DNA from: Nocardia nova
GTDB taxonomy: Bacteria; Actinomycetota; Actinomycetes; Mycobacteriales; Mycobacteriaceae
DNA length: 64,000 bases
NCBI RefSeq assembly: GCF_002933465.1
Contig: NZ_PSZE01000008.1
Location: forward strand, 1 to 64,000
Direction: 5' to 3'
The notes beneath the pieces were generated by a model. That model searched no databases. It saw only the letters and a program-made list of their open reading frames with translations, and was not told where the DNA came from. Shown here one piece after another: positions 36,475-45,947 of the stretch. Positions within the stretch are counted from its first letter, which is position 1. Every line of letters starts with the position of its first letter. The position numbers and the translations under genes were made by a program.

Positions 36475-36496
36475 GAACCGGCCTCGGAGGGTGTGC

Positions 36497-37159
36497 ATGT
36501 GGTATCGGCTTTTGAAGTTCGTCCTGATCGGACCGGTGCTGCGGATCCTGGGGCGACCGAAAGTCGAAGGGCTGCATCATGTCCCGAAGGGCGGGCCGGT
36601 GATCATCGCGGCGAATCATCTGGCCGCGATCGACTCCCTCTATCTGGCGCTCGTGCTGCCGAGGCGGATCACCTTCCTCGCCAAGAGTCAGTACTTCGAC
36701 GAGCCGGGCCTGCGCGGGCGGATCAATCGGTGGGTGATGACGGCCACCGGACAGGTCCGCGTCGATCGCTCCGGCGGCTCCGCCTCGGCCGATGCGCTGG
36801 CCGCGGCGGTCGAGATTCTGGAATCCGGCGGCGTGTGGGGCATCCATCCCGAAGGAACCCGCTCGCCGGACGGCCGGGTCTATCGCGGTCGTACCGGGGT
36901 GATCCGGGTGGCGATGCGGACCGGAGCCCCGGTCGTGCCGGTGGCGTTGAGCGGTACCGATCGGGTGAACCGGCGTGGGCGGCGGCTGCTGCGCTTCGGC
37001 AGGGTCCGCATCGTCTTCGGTGCCCCCCGAACCTTCCTGCCGGTCGATCGGGCCGCGGTCCGCACCGCGACCGATGGCCTGATGGCGGAATTGGCGATGC
37101 GGTCGGGCCGTCGCTATGTGGATTGCTACGCCGCGCACTTCCGGGCCGAATCCGCCTGA
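36497..37159 (+). CDS. 1-acylglycerol-3-phosphate O-acyltransferase family protein (PlsC-like)
   Basis: 220 residues. Acyltransferase motif I N-H-x4-D (H41, D46 in NHLAAID), the substrate-binding PEGTRSPDGR block and ARF-like VALSGTD. Such enzymes acylate lysophosphatidic acid or related lipids at the membrane; the N-terminal LLKFVLIGPVLRIL stretch may attach it. ATG 36497 has GGAGG six bases upstream. Probably controlled by the adjacent TetR through two palindromes. Exact acceptor unknown. Confidence 0.88.
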   Translation: MWYRLLKFVLIGPVLRILGRPKVEGLHHVPKGGPVIIAANHLAAIDSLYLALVLPRRITFLAKSQYFDEPGLRGRINRWVMTATGQVRVDRSGGSASADALAAAVEILESGGVWGIHPEGTRSPDGRVYRGRTGVIRVAMRTGAPVVPVALSGTDRVNRRGRRLLRFGRVRIVFGAPRTFLPVDRAAVRTATDGLMAELAMRSGRRYVDCYAAHFRAESA

Positions 37160-37230
37160 ACCGGGCGGTGGCCTCGGGCCTGTCGGTCCAGGGCGCTCGC
37201 CGGGGGTGCAATACCGCACCGGGGCGATGC

Positions 37231-37247
37231 GCGGAAGCGTTTTCCGC
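37231..37247. terminator. Short hairpin between acyltransferase and rplY
   Basis: GCGGAA and TTCCGC pair around a five-base loop, followed by CTACATGC. It lies 72 bases past the acyltransferase stop and 200 bases before rplY in a 287-base gap without other features. Weak, no T-run. Confidence 0.25.
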
Positions 37248-37446
37248 TACATGCTATTGTTGTCAGGTTGTCTCGGCGAGGGTGTCGCACCCAGTGCACA
37301 CCGTGATCGACGCGGCTCGGCTTCCGGCCGTTGTCGTGCGGTCATCGCCCGACGAGCAGACCCTTTCGCCAGGGCCGTCCGAAATCAGGACAGTACCTGG
37401 CCAGCACACCGTCCGCCCCGGAAAGCCGTAGGAGAGTATTTCAGTC

Positions 37447-38055
37447 ATGTCCGACGTCAGTGTCCTCGCAGCTCAGACCCGTACCGAATTCGGCAAGGGC
37501 GCCGCGCGCCGCACCCGTCGCGACGGCAACGTTCCCGCCGTCCTGTACGGCCACGGCGAGGCGCCGAAGCACCTGGCGGTCGACGCCCAGGCCTTCGCCG
37601 CGATCCTGCGTGAGCACGGCACCAACGCCGTCCTGAACCTCGAGATCGACGGCAAGAAGCAGCTGGCTATGACCAAGTCCGTGGTCGTGCACCCGATCCG
37701 CCGCTACATCGAGCACGCCGACCTGCTGATCGTCAAGCGTGGCGAGAAGGTCGTCGTCGACGTGCCGGTCGCGCTGGCCGGCGACGCGGGCCCGGGCACC
37801 CTGGTCACCCAGGAGGCCACCACCGTGTCGATCGAGGTCGACGCGCTCAACGTGCCCGAGTCCATCGAGGTCTCGATCGAGGGCGCCGAGGCCGGCACCC
37901 AGATCACCGCTGGTCAGATCGAGCTGCCGAAGGGCGCTGCCCTGTCCGGTGACCCGGACGCCCTGATCGTCAACATCATCGTCGCCCCGGCCGCCGAGGC
38001 CGTCGAGGGCGAGGGTGCGGGCGAGGCCGAGGGTGAGGCCGAGAGCGCCGAATAA
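37447..38055 (+). CDS. rplY: 50S ribosomal protein L25 (CTC type)
   Basis: Binds 5S rRNA in the central protuberance. 202 residues: N-terminal L25 domain ([36 protein letters not shown]) and C-terminal TL5/CTC beta domain ([40 protein letters not shown]), then an acidic Ala/Glu-rich tail of about 20 residues. Length and the C-terminal domain match the actinobacterial long form. Start has GGAGAG upstream. Followed by pth, as in mycobacteria where the two are also neighbours. Confidence 0.95.
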   Translation: MSDVSVLAAQTRTEFGKGAARRTRRDGNVPAVLYGHGEAPKHLAVDAQAFAAILREHGTNAVLNLEIDGKKQLAMTKSVVVHPIRRYIEHADLLIVKRGEKVVVDVPVALAGDAGPGTLVTQEATTVSIEVDALNVPESIEVSIEGAEAGTQITAGQIELPKGAALSGDPDALIVNIIVAPAAEAVEGEGAGEAEGEAESAE

Positions 38056-38090
38056 TCCGGTCGCTCAACGGATTTCGACGACGGAATCTG

Positions 38091-38669
38091 ATGACGGAAG
38101 CTACGGCCCCCGCGCTCGTGGTGGGGTTGGGTAATCCCGGGCCCGAATACGAGCGCACCAGGCACAATGCCGGTTTCCTGGTCGCCGATGTGCTCGCCGA
38201 GCGCATCGGCGGCCGGTTCACCGTGCACAAGAAGTCGGGCGCCGATCTGCTCGAGTCCCGGCTCGACGGGCGCAAGGTGCTGCTGGCCAAACCGCGAAGC
38301 TACATGAATGAGTCCGGCCGTCCCGTAGCGGCGCTGGCCCGGTTCTTCTCGGTTCCGCCCACCGAGGTCATCGTCGTGCACGACGAACTGGATCTGCCCT
38401 TCGGCAGCATCCGGCTCAAACGCGGCGGCGGCGAAGGCGGCCACAACGGACTGCGTTCGATCTCGAATGCCCTGTCCACCAAGGACTACCTGCGGGTGCG
38501 GTTCGGAGTGGGCCGCCCGCCCGGCCGGCAGGATCCGGCCGATTTCGTACTCAAACCGTTCTCCGCGCCCGAACGCAAAGAGGTTCCGGTGCTGGTCGAA
38601 CAGACCGCCGACGCGGTGGAGTTGCTGTTGCGGGTGGGCCTGGAAACCGCCCAGAACCACCTGCATTGA
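38091..38669 (+). CDS. pth: Peptidyl-tRNA hydrolase
   Basis: Recycles peptidyl-tRNAs released from ribosomes. 192 residues. Seen: [19 protein letters not shown] with the catalytic His, [16 protein letters not shown] and [12 protein letters not shown]. Follows rplY by 35 bases, probably cotranscribed, and ends 19 bases before the ADP-ribosylglycohydrolase. Confidence 0.96.
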   Translation: MTEATAPALVVGLGNPGPEYERTRHNAGFLVADVLAERIGGRFTVHKKSGADLLESRLDGRKVLLAKPRSYMNESGRPVAALARFFSVPPTEVIVVHDELDLPFGSIRLKRGGGEGGHNGLRSISNALSTKDYLRVRFGVGRPPGRQDPADFVLKPFSAPERKEVPVLVEQTADAVELLLRVGLETAQNHLH

Positions 38670-38688
38670 GTGATCTCTGCGAAGATCG

Positions 38689-39792
38689 GTGGCCGTGCAG
38701 GACTACACGACGATTTTCGATCGGTATCGGGGCACGCTACTGGGCGGGGCGGTCGGTGATGCGCTCGGCTGGCCGATCGAATTCCTGAGTCTGGAACAGA
38801 TTCGCGATCGGTTCGGCCCCGAGGGGCTCACCGGATTCGCCCCGGCGGCAGACGAATCCGCCCCCCGGCAGATCACCGACGACACCCAGATGACGTTGTT
38901 CACCGCCGAGGGCTTGTTGCGCTGTGCGCCCGGTTCGGATCCGGCACCGGTGCTACGCGGCGCCTATCTACGCTGGCTGCGGACTCAGCGCGAACACGCG
39001 CCAGACCCGCGCCCCGACGGCTGGCTGGCGAGTCTGCCGTATCTGTACGCGGTGCGCGCACCGGGCAACGCGTGTATGGGCGGGCTGAATCGTCAGGCGC
39101 AGGGCTACCGCGAACCACATCCGTTCGGCGTCCCGGGGCCGGTGAACGAGGATTCCAAGGGGTGCGGCACGGTGATGCGGTCCGCACCCTTCGGATTGGC
39201 CTCGCTCGGCCCCGAGGGCGCCTTCGACGCATCGGCCCGGTGTGCGCAACTCACCCACGGCCACCCCACCGGCTATCTGGCCGCCGGCGCGTTCGCCGCC
39301 TTGATCGACCGGCTCGTGAACGGGGTCGAACTGCGAACCGCGGTGCAGGACACCGTGATTCAGGTCGAGGCGGTGGCGGGTGGTGCGGAAACCGCCGCCG
39401 CGCTGCGCCGGGCCGTCGCGACCGCCGATGCCGGTACGGGAACGTTCGAGGGGGTCGAACGGGTCGGCTCGGGCTGGGTGGCCGAGGAATGCCTGGCCAT
39501 TGGGGTCTACTGCGCACTGGACGCCGAGCGGACCGGGGATCTGCGCCGCGCACTGCTGTTGTCGGTCAACCACTCCGGTGATTCCGACTCCACCGGTTCC
39601 GTGGCCGGCAATATCCTCGGCGCCCGCCACGGCCTCGACGCGCTACCGCTGGATTGGTGCGGTGCGGTCGAGGGCCGCGACGATCTGGCCCGCGTCGCCG
39701 ACGATCTGGTCGCCGCTTTCGTGTACCGCGACCGGAGCCCTCTCGGCGACCGCTATCCGCTGGACGCGTCGGACGATCCGGTACCGCAGTAG
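38689..39792 (+). CDS. ADP-ribosylglycohydrolase (DraG family)
   Basis: Removes ADP-ribose from modified proteins, nucleic acids or small molecules. 367 residues (GTG 38689; GTG 38695 possible). Family metal-binding motifs: LLGGAVGDALGWP, TDDTQMT (about 64-70), a central GCGTVMRSAPFGL and a C-terminal NHSGDSDSTGSVAGN providing the second pair of Mg ligands. Twenty bases after pth and on the same strand, so likely in the rplY-pth operon, which is not the mycobacterial arrangement. Target is unknown; no matching ADP-ribosyltransferase is in the window. Confidence 0.9.
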   Translation: MAVQDYTTIFDRYRGTLLGGAVGDALGWPIEFLSLEQIRDRFGPEGLTGFAPAADESAPRQITDDTQMTLFTAEGLLRCAPGSDPAPVLRGAYLRWLRTQREHAPDPRPDGWLASLPYLYAVRAPGNACMGGLNRQAQGYREPHPFGVPGPVNEDSKGCGTVMRSAPFGLASLGPEGAFDASARCAQLTHGHPTGYLAAGAFAALIDRLVNGVELRTAVQDTVIQVEAVAGGAETAAALRRAVATADAGTGTFEGVERVGSGWVAEECLAIGVYCALDAERTGDLRRALLLSVNHSGDSDSTGSVAGNILGARHGLDALPLDWCGAVEGRDDLARVADDLVAAFVYRDRSPLGDRYPLDASDDPVPQ

Positions 39793-39806
39793 CTTTGGCG
39801 AGACGA

Positions 39807-41453
39807 TCAGTTCAGGTGCGCCGCGGTGGCCGAGCGGCGCAACTTCCCCGAAGACGTCTTCGGCAGCGCGCCCGGACCCAGGACGGCGACGCTGCGCGGG
39901 CGGGCGCCGACCGCGGTGAAGACCTCGTGCACGATCTCGTGCTCGATCCGCCGCACCGCCTCGGGGTCCTGAAAGTCGTTGCTCTCCACCACGACCGCGA
40001 AACTCTCGCGCATCTGCCCGGCGTCCAGGCGCACCGCGACCGCGTTGCCCGGCCGCACCCCGGCGACGCGCAGCGCGGCGCGTTCGATATCGGTCGGGAA
40101 GATGTTGCGCCCGCCCATGATGATCACATCCTTGATCCGGCCGCAGACCACCACCGACCCGTCCTCGGTCACATAGCCGGTATCGCCGGTGTCGAGCCAG
40201 CCCTCGGCGTCGCGTGCGGGCCGGAAACCCTCGACGGTCACATATCCCGCGGTGACCGCCGGGCCTCGCACCTCGAGCACACCCACCGTTCGGGTCGGTA
40301 GCGGCCGGTGCTCGTCGTCGACCACCCGGATCTCCAGATTGTCCACCGGGCGGCCGAGCAGTGGCAGGCGGCGCAGATTGCCGTGGTGGGCCGGCGCATC
40401 CGTCACCGGAATCGCCTTGCCGAGCACCTCGAGCAGATCCGCGTCGACGGTGTCGACGACCTGCCCGACGCCCGGATCCGGAATCGATACCGCCAGCGTC
40501 GTTTCGGCCATGCCGTACACCGGAGTGAGCGCGGACGCGCTGAGCCCGAAGCGTTTCCCGGCCGCGGCGAGCGCCTCCATGGTGTCGGGATCGACCGGTT
40601 CGGCGCCGTTCCACATGTACCGCACACTGCTCAGATCCACGCTGCCGTCCTCTGCGCGCGCCAACCGGCGGGTCAGCAGCGAATAGGCGAAATTGGGTGC
40701 GGCGGTGACCGTTCCGCGGTATTTGGAGATCAGTTCGGCCCACAGGATCGGCCGCCGCAGGAAGTCCAGCGGCGTCACACAGACCACCTCGGCGCCGAAT
40801 TGCATCGGCACACTGAGGAATCCGACCATGCCCATATCGTGGAACAGCGGCAACCAGCTGACCATCACGTCATGATCGAGCTGGAACTTCACCCGGTCGA
40901 ACATGGCGTAGGCGTTGACGTAGAAGTTCTCGTGCGTGATCCGCACCGCCTTCGGTGATCCGGTGGAACCGGACGTCAGCTGTTGCAGAGCGATATCGGA
41001 TTCCTCGGTCGGCACCGGGTCGGTATCGGGTCCGTCGGCCAGGTCGCCGGCCAGCACCACGGCGATACCGCGCTCGGCCAGCAGCGGGGCGGCCGCCTCG
41101 AACGGCGCGCCCAGCACCACGGCGTGCGCCTCGATCATCCGCAGCACCGTCTCGGTGTCGCGTGCCCACAACTGCAGATCCGTACGCGGCGTCGGCTGAT
41201 GCAGCATGGTGATCGACGCCCCGCGCATCCAGATCGCCTGACAGGCCGGCGCGATATCGGCGGGCATACCGGCCAGCACGCCGACGGCGCTACCGTGCTC
41301 GATCCCGGCCGCCGCCAGTCCGCCGGCCATTCGTCGTGCGATGCGGTGGATCTCGTCCCAACCTCGGCGTAGCAGCGCCTCCGGCTCCCCGGTGATCAGC
41401 CCCCGGCGGGAACGCTGTGCGGTCGCGAACATTTCCTCGGTGAACCGGCTCAC
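39807..41453 (-). CDS. pks16: Fatty-acyl-AMP ligase-like enzyme, Pks16 type
   Basis: ANL-superfamily adenylating enzyme, 548 residues. Seen: P-loop [12 protein letters not shown] (about 168), [25 protein letters not shown], the YDTGDTGY-like [34 protein letters not shown] and the C-terminal [10 protein letters not shown]. Sequence blocks and length strongly resemble M. tuberculosis Rv1013 (called Pks16, although it is an acyl-activating ligase and not a polyketide synthase). It adenylates a fatty acid, for transfer to CoA or an acyl carrier; which one is unknown. Position near pth matches the mycobacterial order. Confidence 0.88.
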   Translation of the reverse strand: MSRFTEEMFATAQRSRRGLITGEPEALLRRGWDEIHRIARRMAGGLAAAGIEHGSAVGVLAGMPADIAPACQAIWMRGASITMLHQPTPRTDLQLWARDTETVLRMIEAHAVVLGAPFEAAAPLLAERGIAVVLAGDLADGPDTDPVPTEESDIALQQLTSGSTGSPKAVRITHENFYVNAYAMFDRVKFQLDHDVMVSWLPLFHDMGMVGFLSVPMQFGAEVVCVTPLDFLRRPILWAELISKYRGTVTAAPNFAYSLLTRRLARAEDGSVDLSSVRYMWNGAEPVDPDTMEALAAAGKRFGLSASALTPVYGMAETTLAVSIPDPGVGQVVDTVDADLLEVLGKAIPVTDAPAHHGNLRRLPLLGRPVDNLEIRVVDDEHRPLPTRTVGVLEVRGPAVTAGYVTVEGFRPARDAEGWLDTGDTGYVTEDGSVVVCGRIKDVIIMGGRNIFPTDIERAALRVAGVRPGNAVAVRLDAGQMRESFAVVVESNDFQDPEAVRRIEHEIVHEVFTAVGARPRSVAVLGPGALPKTSSGKLRRSATAAHLN

Positions 41454-41601
41454 CCTCGAACTCCCGTCTCCACCCGACCGGCGGTCGGCACATCTGCACT
41501 ATCTCGGTGCGCGGGCGCGGCGTTAGCCGGCGCCGGAGCGTGATCGTTTCAGCGTCGCACTACGAATAACACGATGTAAATCGGATCTCGGTTCGGCAGC
41601 C

Positions 41602-42789
41602 TCAGCGCGCGAGGCGGTCGACGGCCTCGAGGAAGCGATCGAGCTCCTCGACGGTGACGAAGCAATGCGGCGAGGCACGCACGACGGACTCGAGCCGCCG
41701 CGCGGACATGTCGAGCAGCGTCGAGCTACGGTAGCTGACCGTTACGGTGATGTCCGCGGCACGCAGGCTCTCGCGCACCTCGTTGGGATCGACTCCGTCG
41801 ACGGTGAACGAGACGATGCCGGAATGTTGCGTTCCCAGGTCCCGCACCGTGACTCCCCGGATCGACGGCAGATTGTCGCGCAGATGCCGCGCCTTGGCGG
41901 CCACGTCGGCGAAGACGTTCTCCGGCCCCAGATCCAGCAGATACCGCACCGCCGCGCCGAGGCCCAGTCGCGCCGCCACGTCGCATTCCCAGAATTCGAA
42001 GCGGCTCGCATCGGGAGCCAAGCGGTAATCCTGGGGTCCGGTCCACGCGGCGCTGTGCAGATCGAGGCGGCTGGGTTCGAGTTCGCGGCAGACGTCCGGG
42101 TGGACGTAGAGGAAGCCGGTGCCGCGCGGGCCACGCAACCACTTGCGGCCGGTGGCCGACATCGCGTCGACGCCCAGCTCCGCGACATCGATGTCGATCT
42201 GCCCGGCGGATTGGCAGGCATCCAGCAGTACCAGCGCACCGACGCGATGGGCGATACGGGTGGCCTCGGCGACCGGGTTGACCAGCCCCCCGTTGGTGGG
42301 AGCGTGCAGCAGTGACACGATCTTCACGCGGTCGTCGAGCATGGCGTCGAGGGCCACCAGGTCGATCTGCCCGGTCTCGTCGCTGGGAATCGTCTCGACG
42401 GTCGCTCCCGCCGCCCGTGCCCGCTGCAGGGCCGCGATCACGTTGCTGGCGTAGTCCGAACCCGAGACCAGAATGCGATCGGCCGGCCGCAGCGGTACGG
42501 CGTAGAAGAAATCCGACCAGGAGCGGGAGGCGCTATCGCTCAGGGCGATCGCCGCGGCGTCGGTGTTGATCAGCGTCGCGATCGCGGTCTTGACCGCCGC
42601 CAGATCGTCGAGCCGTTCCGAGGCGGCGCGATATCCGCCGATCTCGGCCTCGCGCCGCAGATGCGCGACGACGGTATCGACGACGAGGCGCGGGGGTAGT
42701 GAGGACCCCGCGCTGTCGAGGAAGACAGGTGGCGGTCCGGCGGTGTCGTAGGCGGGGATATCGGCGCGCAGGCGGTCGGTATCGAGCAC
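41602..42789 (-). CDS. Class V aminotransferase-fold PLP enzyme, EgtE-like
   Basis: 395 residues of the cysteine desulfurase/isopenicillin-epimerase type. The PLP lysine lies in SATGRKWLRGPRGTG (about residue 216), preceded by VLLDACQSAGQIDIDV. The RKW-x-GPRG block and the N-terminal LDSAG-S and HLRREAEIGGY segments resemble mycobacterial EgtE, the hercynylcysteine-sulfoxide lyase that finishes ergothioneine synthesis. It is divergent from egtABCD, 463 bases away, instead of last in that operon. Being the only such enzyme in sight it is the candidate EgtE, but a general cysteine-desulfurase-like role is possible. Confidence 0.7.
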   Translation of the reverse strand: MLDTDRLRADIPAYDTAGPPPVFLDSAGSSLPPRLVVDTVVAHLRREAEIGGYRAASERLDDLAAVKTAIATLINTDAAAIALSDSASRSWSDFFYAVPLRPADRILVSGSDYASNVIAALQRARAAGATVETIPSDETGQIDLVALDAMLDDRVKIVSLLHAPTNGGLVNPVAEATRIAHRVGALVLLDACQSAGQIDIDVAELGVDAMSATGRKWLRGPRGTGFLYVHPDVCRELEPSRLDLHSAAWTGPQDYRLAPDASRFEFWECDVAARLGLGAAVRYLLDLGPENVFADVAAKARHLRDNLPSIRGVTVRDLGTQHSGIVSFTVDGVDPNEVRESLRAADITVTVSYRSSTLLDMSARRLESVVRASPHCFVTVEELDRFLEAVDRLAR

Positions 42790-42918
42790 CCTTTCGACGG
42801 TAGGCCATCACCAGCCGCCGCCGCCGAACGTCGTCCCGAACCTGCCGCGCGGGCTCCGCGACCGTCTGTTCCCCGGGGGCACGGCCTGCCGTCGTCGAGC
42901 CACCACACGAACGGCATA

Positions 42919-43050
42919 CCACCGGCGGTGCGCGGTGAACTCGTGCCCCGGATCCGCGCCCGGCTACCGCTCGCGGTGGCCGCGGCTGCCCATCGGGAGC
43001 TGGAACAGCGGCGTTCGGTGGGGGCGGTGGTGCTGGTGGTACGGCCGTGA
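42919..43050 (+). pseudogene. 3' remnant of a quinone-oxidoreductase/zinc-type dehydrogenase gene
   Basis: One frame ending at TGA 43048-43050 reads RGELVPRIRARLPLAVAAAA, then HRELEQRRSVGAVVLVVRP. This is the characteristic C-terminus of medium-chain dehydrogenase/NADPH:quinone oxidoreductase proteins (G-x-L-x-P-x-I, LPLA-x-A-x-x-AHR-x-LE, GKVVL). Nothing recognisable continues upstream of about 42919, where the EgtE-like gene begins on the other strand. It therefore looks like a fragment left by rearrangement in the 463-base gap. The rest of the gap shows nothing convincing. Confidence 0.5.
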
Positions 43051-43252
43051 CCGGCATGTTCACCATTTCGACGGATTTCGTGTCGGTGGACGCGGCTACC
43101 CTGGTTCGAGCGACGGAAGAACCGGGCGCGGTCTCTCGTTGCATTGCTACACGCATACCGGCACCCGGTCGATGGCGGCACTGGCGCCGACATGGGCTCA
43201 GGGTGAGCGGAACGCGGTGGGTGATCCCCCGCAAGCTCGAGCGGAGGTTGGC

Positions 43253-44539
43253 ATGGCGGTAACGGTGGACAAGGCGCCGGCCGGGCTGGGTGCCGGTTTG
43301 TCTTCGCGCGCCGCGGCGGAGGCATATGTGGGAGGTGTCTGTTTCAAACAGGGCCCACCCGCATTGATCGGCGCCGAACTGGAGTGGCTCACCGCCCGCG
43401 GGGAGCTGTCGGCGCCGGATTCGCGTCCGCGCTTGTCGATGCTCGCGGATGCGCTGGGTCCTTATGCCCCGCAGTCTATTTCGCCCGATTCGCCCGCCAA
43501 AGTACTTCCCGGTGGCAGCCGGATCACCATCGAACCCGGTGGTCAGATCGAACTGTCCAGCGCCCCGTTCGCCGATGCCGCGCAACTCTGCGCCCGGCTG
43601 CTCGAGGATTCTCGCTTTCTCTCCGGCCTGCTTGAAAGCCGATCCATCCGAACGTATTCCGCCGCCGCCGATGCCGGCCGGCAGGCCCGCCGGGTGCTTC
43701 GCCTACCGCGTTATCGCGCGATGGAACGGGCCTTCGCGGGTGTGGGCCCGTACGGCAAGCTGATGATGTGCAATACCGCCGCCACGCAGGTCAGCGTGGA
43801 CGCGGGTGCCGATCCCGCCGAGATCGCGGCCCGCTGGAACGCGCTGTACGCGGTCGGCCCGGCCCTGGTGGCGGCCTTCGCCTGTTCGCCGAGTCTGCAC
43901 GGGGCTCCCTCCGGCGCCTGGGCGTCGCAGCGGATGCGCACCTGGCTGCGGCTCGATCACACCCGCACCCGGCCGCCGGTGCGGAGCTGGGCCGATCCGC
44001 TCACCGAATACGGCCGCTGGGCGCTGGACACCCCGTTGCTGTGTGTGCGGCGCGGCCCGGCCGAGGCGGATTGGACGGCGCCACCGGGCGCGACCTTCGC
44101 GGATTGGCTGTGTGGTGCCCTCGACGACGAGATCGGCCGCCGCCCGGAGGTCGAGGACCTCGACTACCACCTGACCACGGTGTTTCCGCCCGTGCGGGCG
44201 TCCGGGCACCTCGAGGTCCGCTACCTGGACGCCCAGCCGGGTGATCAGTGGTCGGTGCCGATCCACGTCATCGACGCCCTGATGTCGGCGCCGGCGGTCG
44301 TCGCGGAGGCGACCGTATTGGCCGAGTCGGTCGCCGACGAATGGGCCTGGGCCGCCCGCTGCGGCCTGGCCGACCCACAGATCCGTTCCGTCGCAGTCGA
44401 GCTGCTGAGTCTCGCCGCCGAACACGCTCGCAGCGACGAGGCGGCCGAGCAGGTGTGGTCCGCGGTGCGGCGATGTCGCAGCGGGCGCATTCCGGACGGG
44501 GAGGTCGCCCGCTGCGCACCCGCCGAGACGGCCGAATGA
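43253..44539 (+). CDS. egtA: Ergothioneine biosynthesis glutamate-cysteine ligase EgtA
   Basis: Makes gamma-glutamylcysteine, the sulfur donor for ergothioneine. 428 residues, GCS2-type fold: GAELEWLTARGE, PGGSRITIEPGGQIELSS, LPRYRAMERAF, LMMCNTAATQVSVDAG and HLEVRYLDAQPGDQW. The ATG at 43253 follows GGAGG; the in-frame extension upstream is not needed. First gene of the egtABCD cluster; the next start is 70 bases on. Confidence 0.92.
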   Translation: MAVTVDKAPAGLGAGLSSRAAAEAYVGGVCFKQGPPALIGAELEWLTARGELSAPDSRPRLSMLADALGPYAPQSISPDSPAKVLPGGSRITIEPGGQIELSSAPFADAAQLCARLLEDSRFLSGLLESRSIRTYSAAADAGRQARRVLRLPRYRAMERAFAGVGPYGKLMMCNTAATQVSVDAGADPAEIAARWNALYAVGPALVAAFACSPSLHGAPSGAWASQRMRTWLRLDHTRTRPPVRSWADPLTEYGRWALDTPLLCVRRGPAEADWTAPPGATFADWLCGALDDEIGRRPEVEDLDYHLTTVFPPVRASGHLEVRYLDAQPGDQWSVPIHVIDALMSAPAVVAEATVLAESVADEWAWAARCGLADPQIRSVAVELLSLAAEHARSDEAAEQVWSAVRRCRSGRIPDGEVARCAPAETAE

Positions 44540-44609
44540 GTACGACCGGCGGCGCGCACCTCGTGTCGGTGCGGCGAGGCCGCCGGGCACGACCCTTGGG
44601 AGAGCACTG

Positions 44610-45947
44610 ATGACCGTTCACACCGGAACCGATCACGCCGCGACCGAGCGATTACGCGCACAGATCGCGGAGGTCCTGACCCGCGCCCGCGCCCGTACGA
44701 CGGTGCTGACCGAGGCGGTGGACGAGGCCGAGCTGGTGGCCCAGCATTCTCCGCTGATGAGCCCGCTGGTGTGGGATTTGGCGCATATCGGCAACCAGGA
44801 GGAACTGTGGCTCGTCCGCGATGTCGGCGGGCGTGAGCCGGTGCGGGCCGATATCGACCACCTGTATGACGCCTTCCGGCATGCCCGCGCCGACCGTCCG
44901 GCGCTGCCGCTGCTGGATCCGGTGCAGGCACGCGGGTACGTGGGCACCGTGCGGGACAAGGTGCTGGATGTCCTGCATTCCAGCCCGCTGCGGGGAAACC
45001 GGCTGGTGGACAGTGGTTTCGCCTTCGGCATGATCGCCCAGCACGAACAGCAGCACGACGAGACCATGCTGGCCACCCATCAGCTGCGTGCGGGCGCCGC
45101 GGTGCTGACGGCCGCGCCCGCACCCGTCGCGCGGGTCGCGGTCGGCGACGAAGTCGTCGTTCCCGCAGGCGAATTCACCATGGGCACCTCGTCGGACCCG
45201 TGGGCGCTCGACAACGAGCGTCCCGAACATCGTGTGCAGCTGCCCGGTTTCGCGATCGACGCGGCGCCGGTGACGAATGCGCAATATCTCGCGTTCATCG
45301 AGGACGGTGGCTATCACCGGCCCGAACTGTGGTCGGAGCGCGGCTGGGCCCACCGCGTGGAGGCCGATCTGACCGCGCCCCAGTTCTGGGAGCGAGACAG
45401 CGACAACCGCTGGTGGCGAAGGGTTTTCGGGTCGCCGGCACCGCTGCGCCCGCAGCAGCCGGTAGTGCATGTGTGCTGGTTCGAGGCCGAGGCCTACGCC
45501 ACCTGGGCCGGCAAGCGTTTGCCCACCGAGGCCGAATGGGAGAAGGCCGCGCGGTTCGATCCGGCCACCGGGCGGTCGCGCCGCTATCCGTGGGGCGATG
45601 CCGAACCGGACGACACCACCGCGAATCTGGGGCAGCGCCATCTGGAACCCGCCGATGTCGGCGCCTATCCGGCCGGTGCGTCACCGTCCGGGGTGCATCA
45701 GTTGATCGGCGACGTCTGGGAGTGGACCGCGTCGGGTTTCGAGCCGTATCCCGGATTCGCCGCGTTCCCCTACCGCGAATATTCCGAGGTGTTCTTCGGC
45801 GGTGACTATCGAGTCCTGCGCGGCGGATCCTTCGGCACCGACCCGGTCGCCTGCCGCAGCACCTTCCGTAACTGGGACCACCCGATCCGCCGTCAGATCT
45901 TCTCCGGCTTCCGCCTCGCCCGCGACCTGCGACCGGACGAGCGCTGA
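44610..45947 (+). CDS. egtB: Ergothioneine synthase EgtB (hercynine/gamma-glutamylcysteine sulfoxide synthase)
   Basis: Non-heme iron enzyme joining gamma-glutamylcysteine to hercynine with oxygen. 445 residues: an N-terminal DinB-like domain with the iron ligands in HIGNQEE (about 59) and HEQQHDE (about 145-151), then a formylglycine-generating-enzyme-like C-terminal domain (GEFTMGTSSDPWALDNERPE, RLPTEAEWEKAARF, VWEWTASGFEPYPGF, RGGSFGTDP). Substrate-binding Arg/Asp positions were not verified one by one. The stop overlaps the egtC start by one base (TGATG). Confidence 0.95.
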   Translation: MTVHTGTDHAATERLRAQIAEVLTRARARTTVLTEAVDEAELVAQHSPLMSPLVWDLAHIGNQEELWLVRDVGGREPVRADIDHLYDAFRHARADRPALPLLDPVQARGYVGTVRDKVLDVLHSSPLRGNRLVDSGFAFGMIAQHEQQHDETMLATHQLRAGAAVLTAAPAPVARVAVGDEVVVPAGEFTMGTSSDPWALDNERPEHRVQLPGFAIDAAPVTNAQYLAFIEDGGYHRPELWSERGWAHRVEADLTAPQFWERDSDNRWWRRVFGSPAPLRPQQPVVHVCWFEAEAYATWAGKRLPTEAEWEKAARFDPATGRSRRYPWGDAEPDDTTANLGQRHLEPADVGAYPAGASPSGVHQLIGDVWEWTASGFEPYPGFAAFPYREYSEVFFGGDYRVLRGGSFGTDPVACRSTFRNWDHPIRRQIFSGFRLARDLRPDER

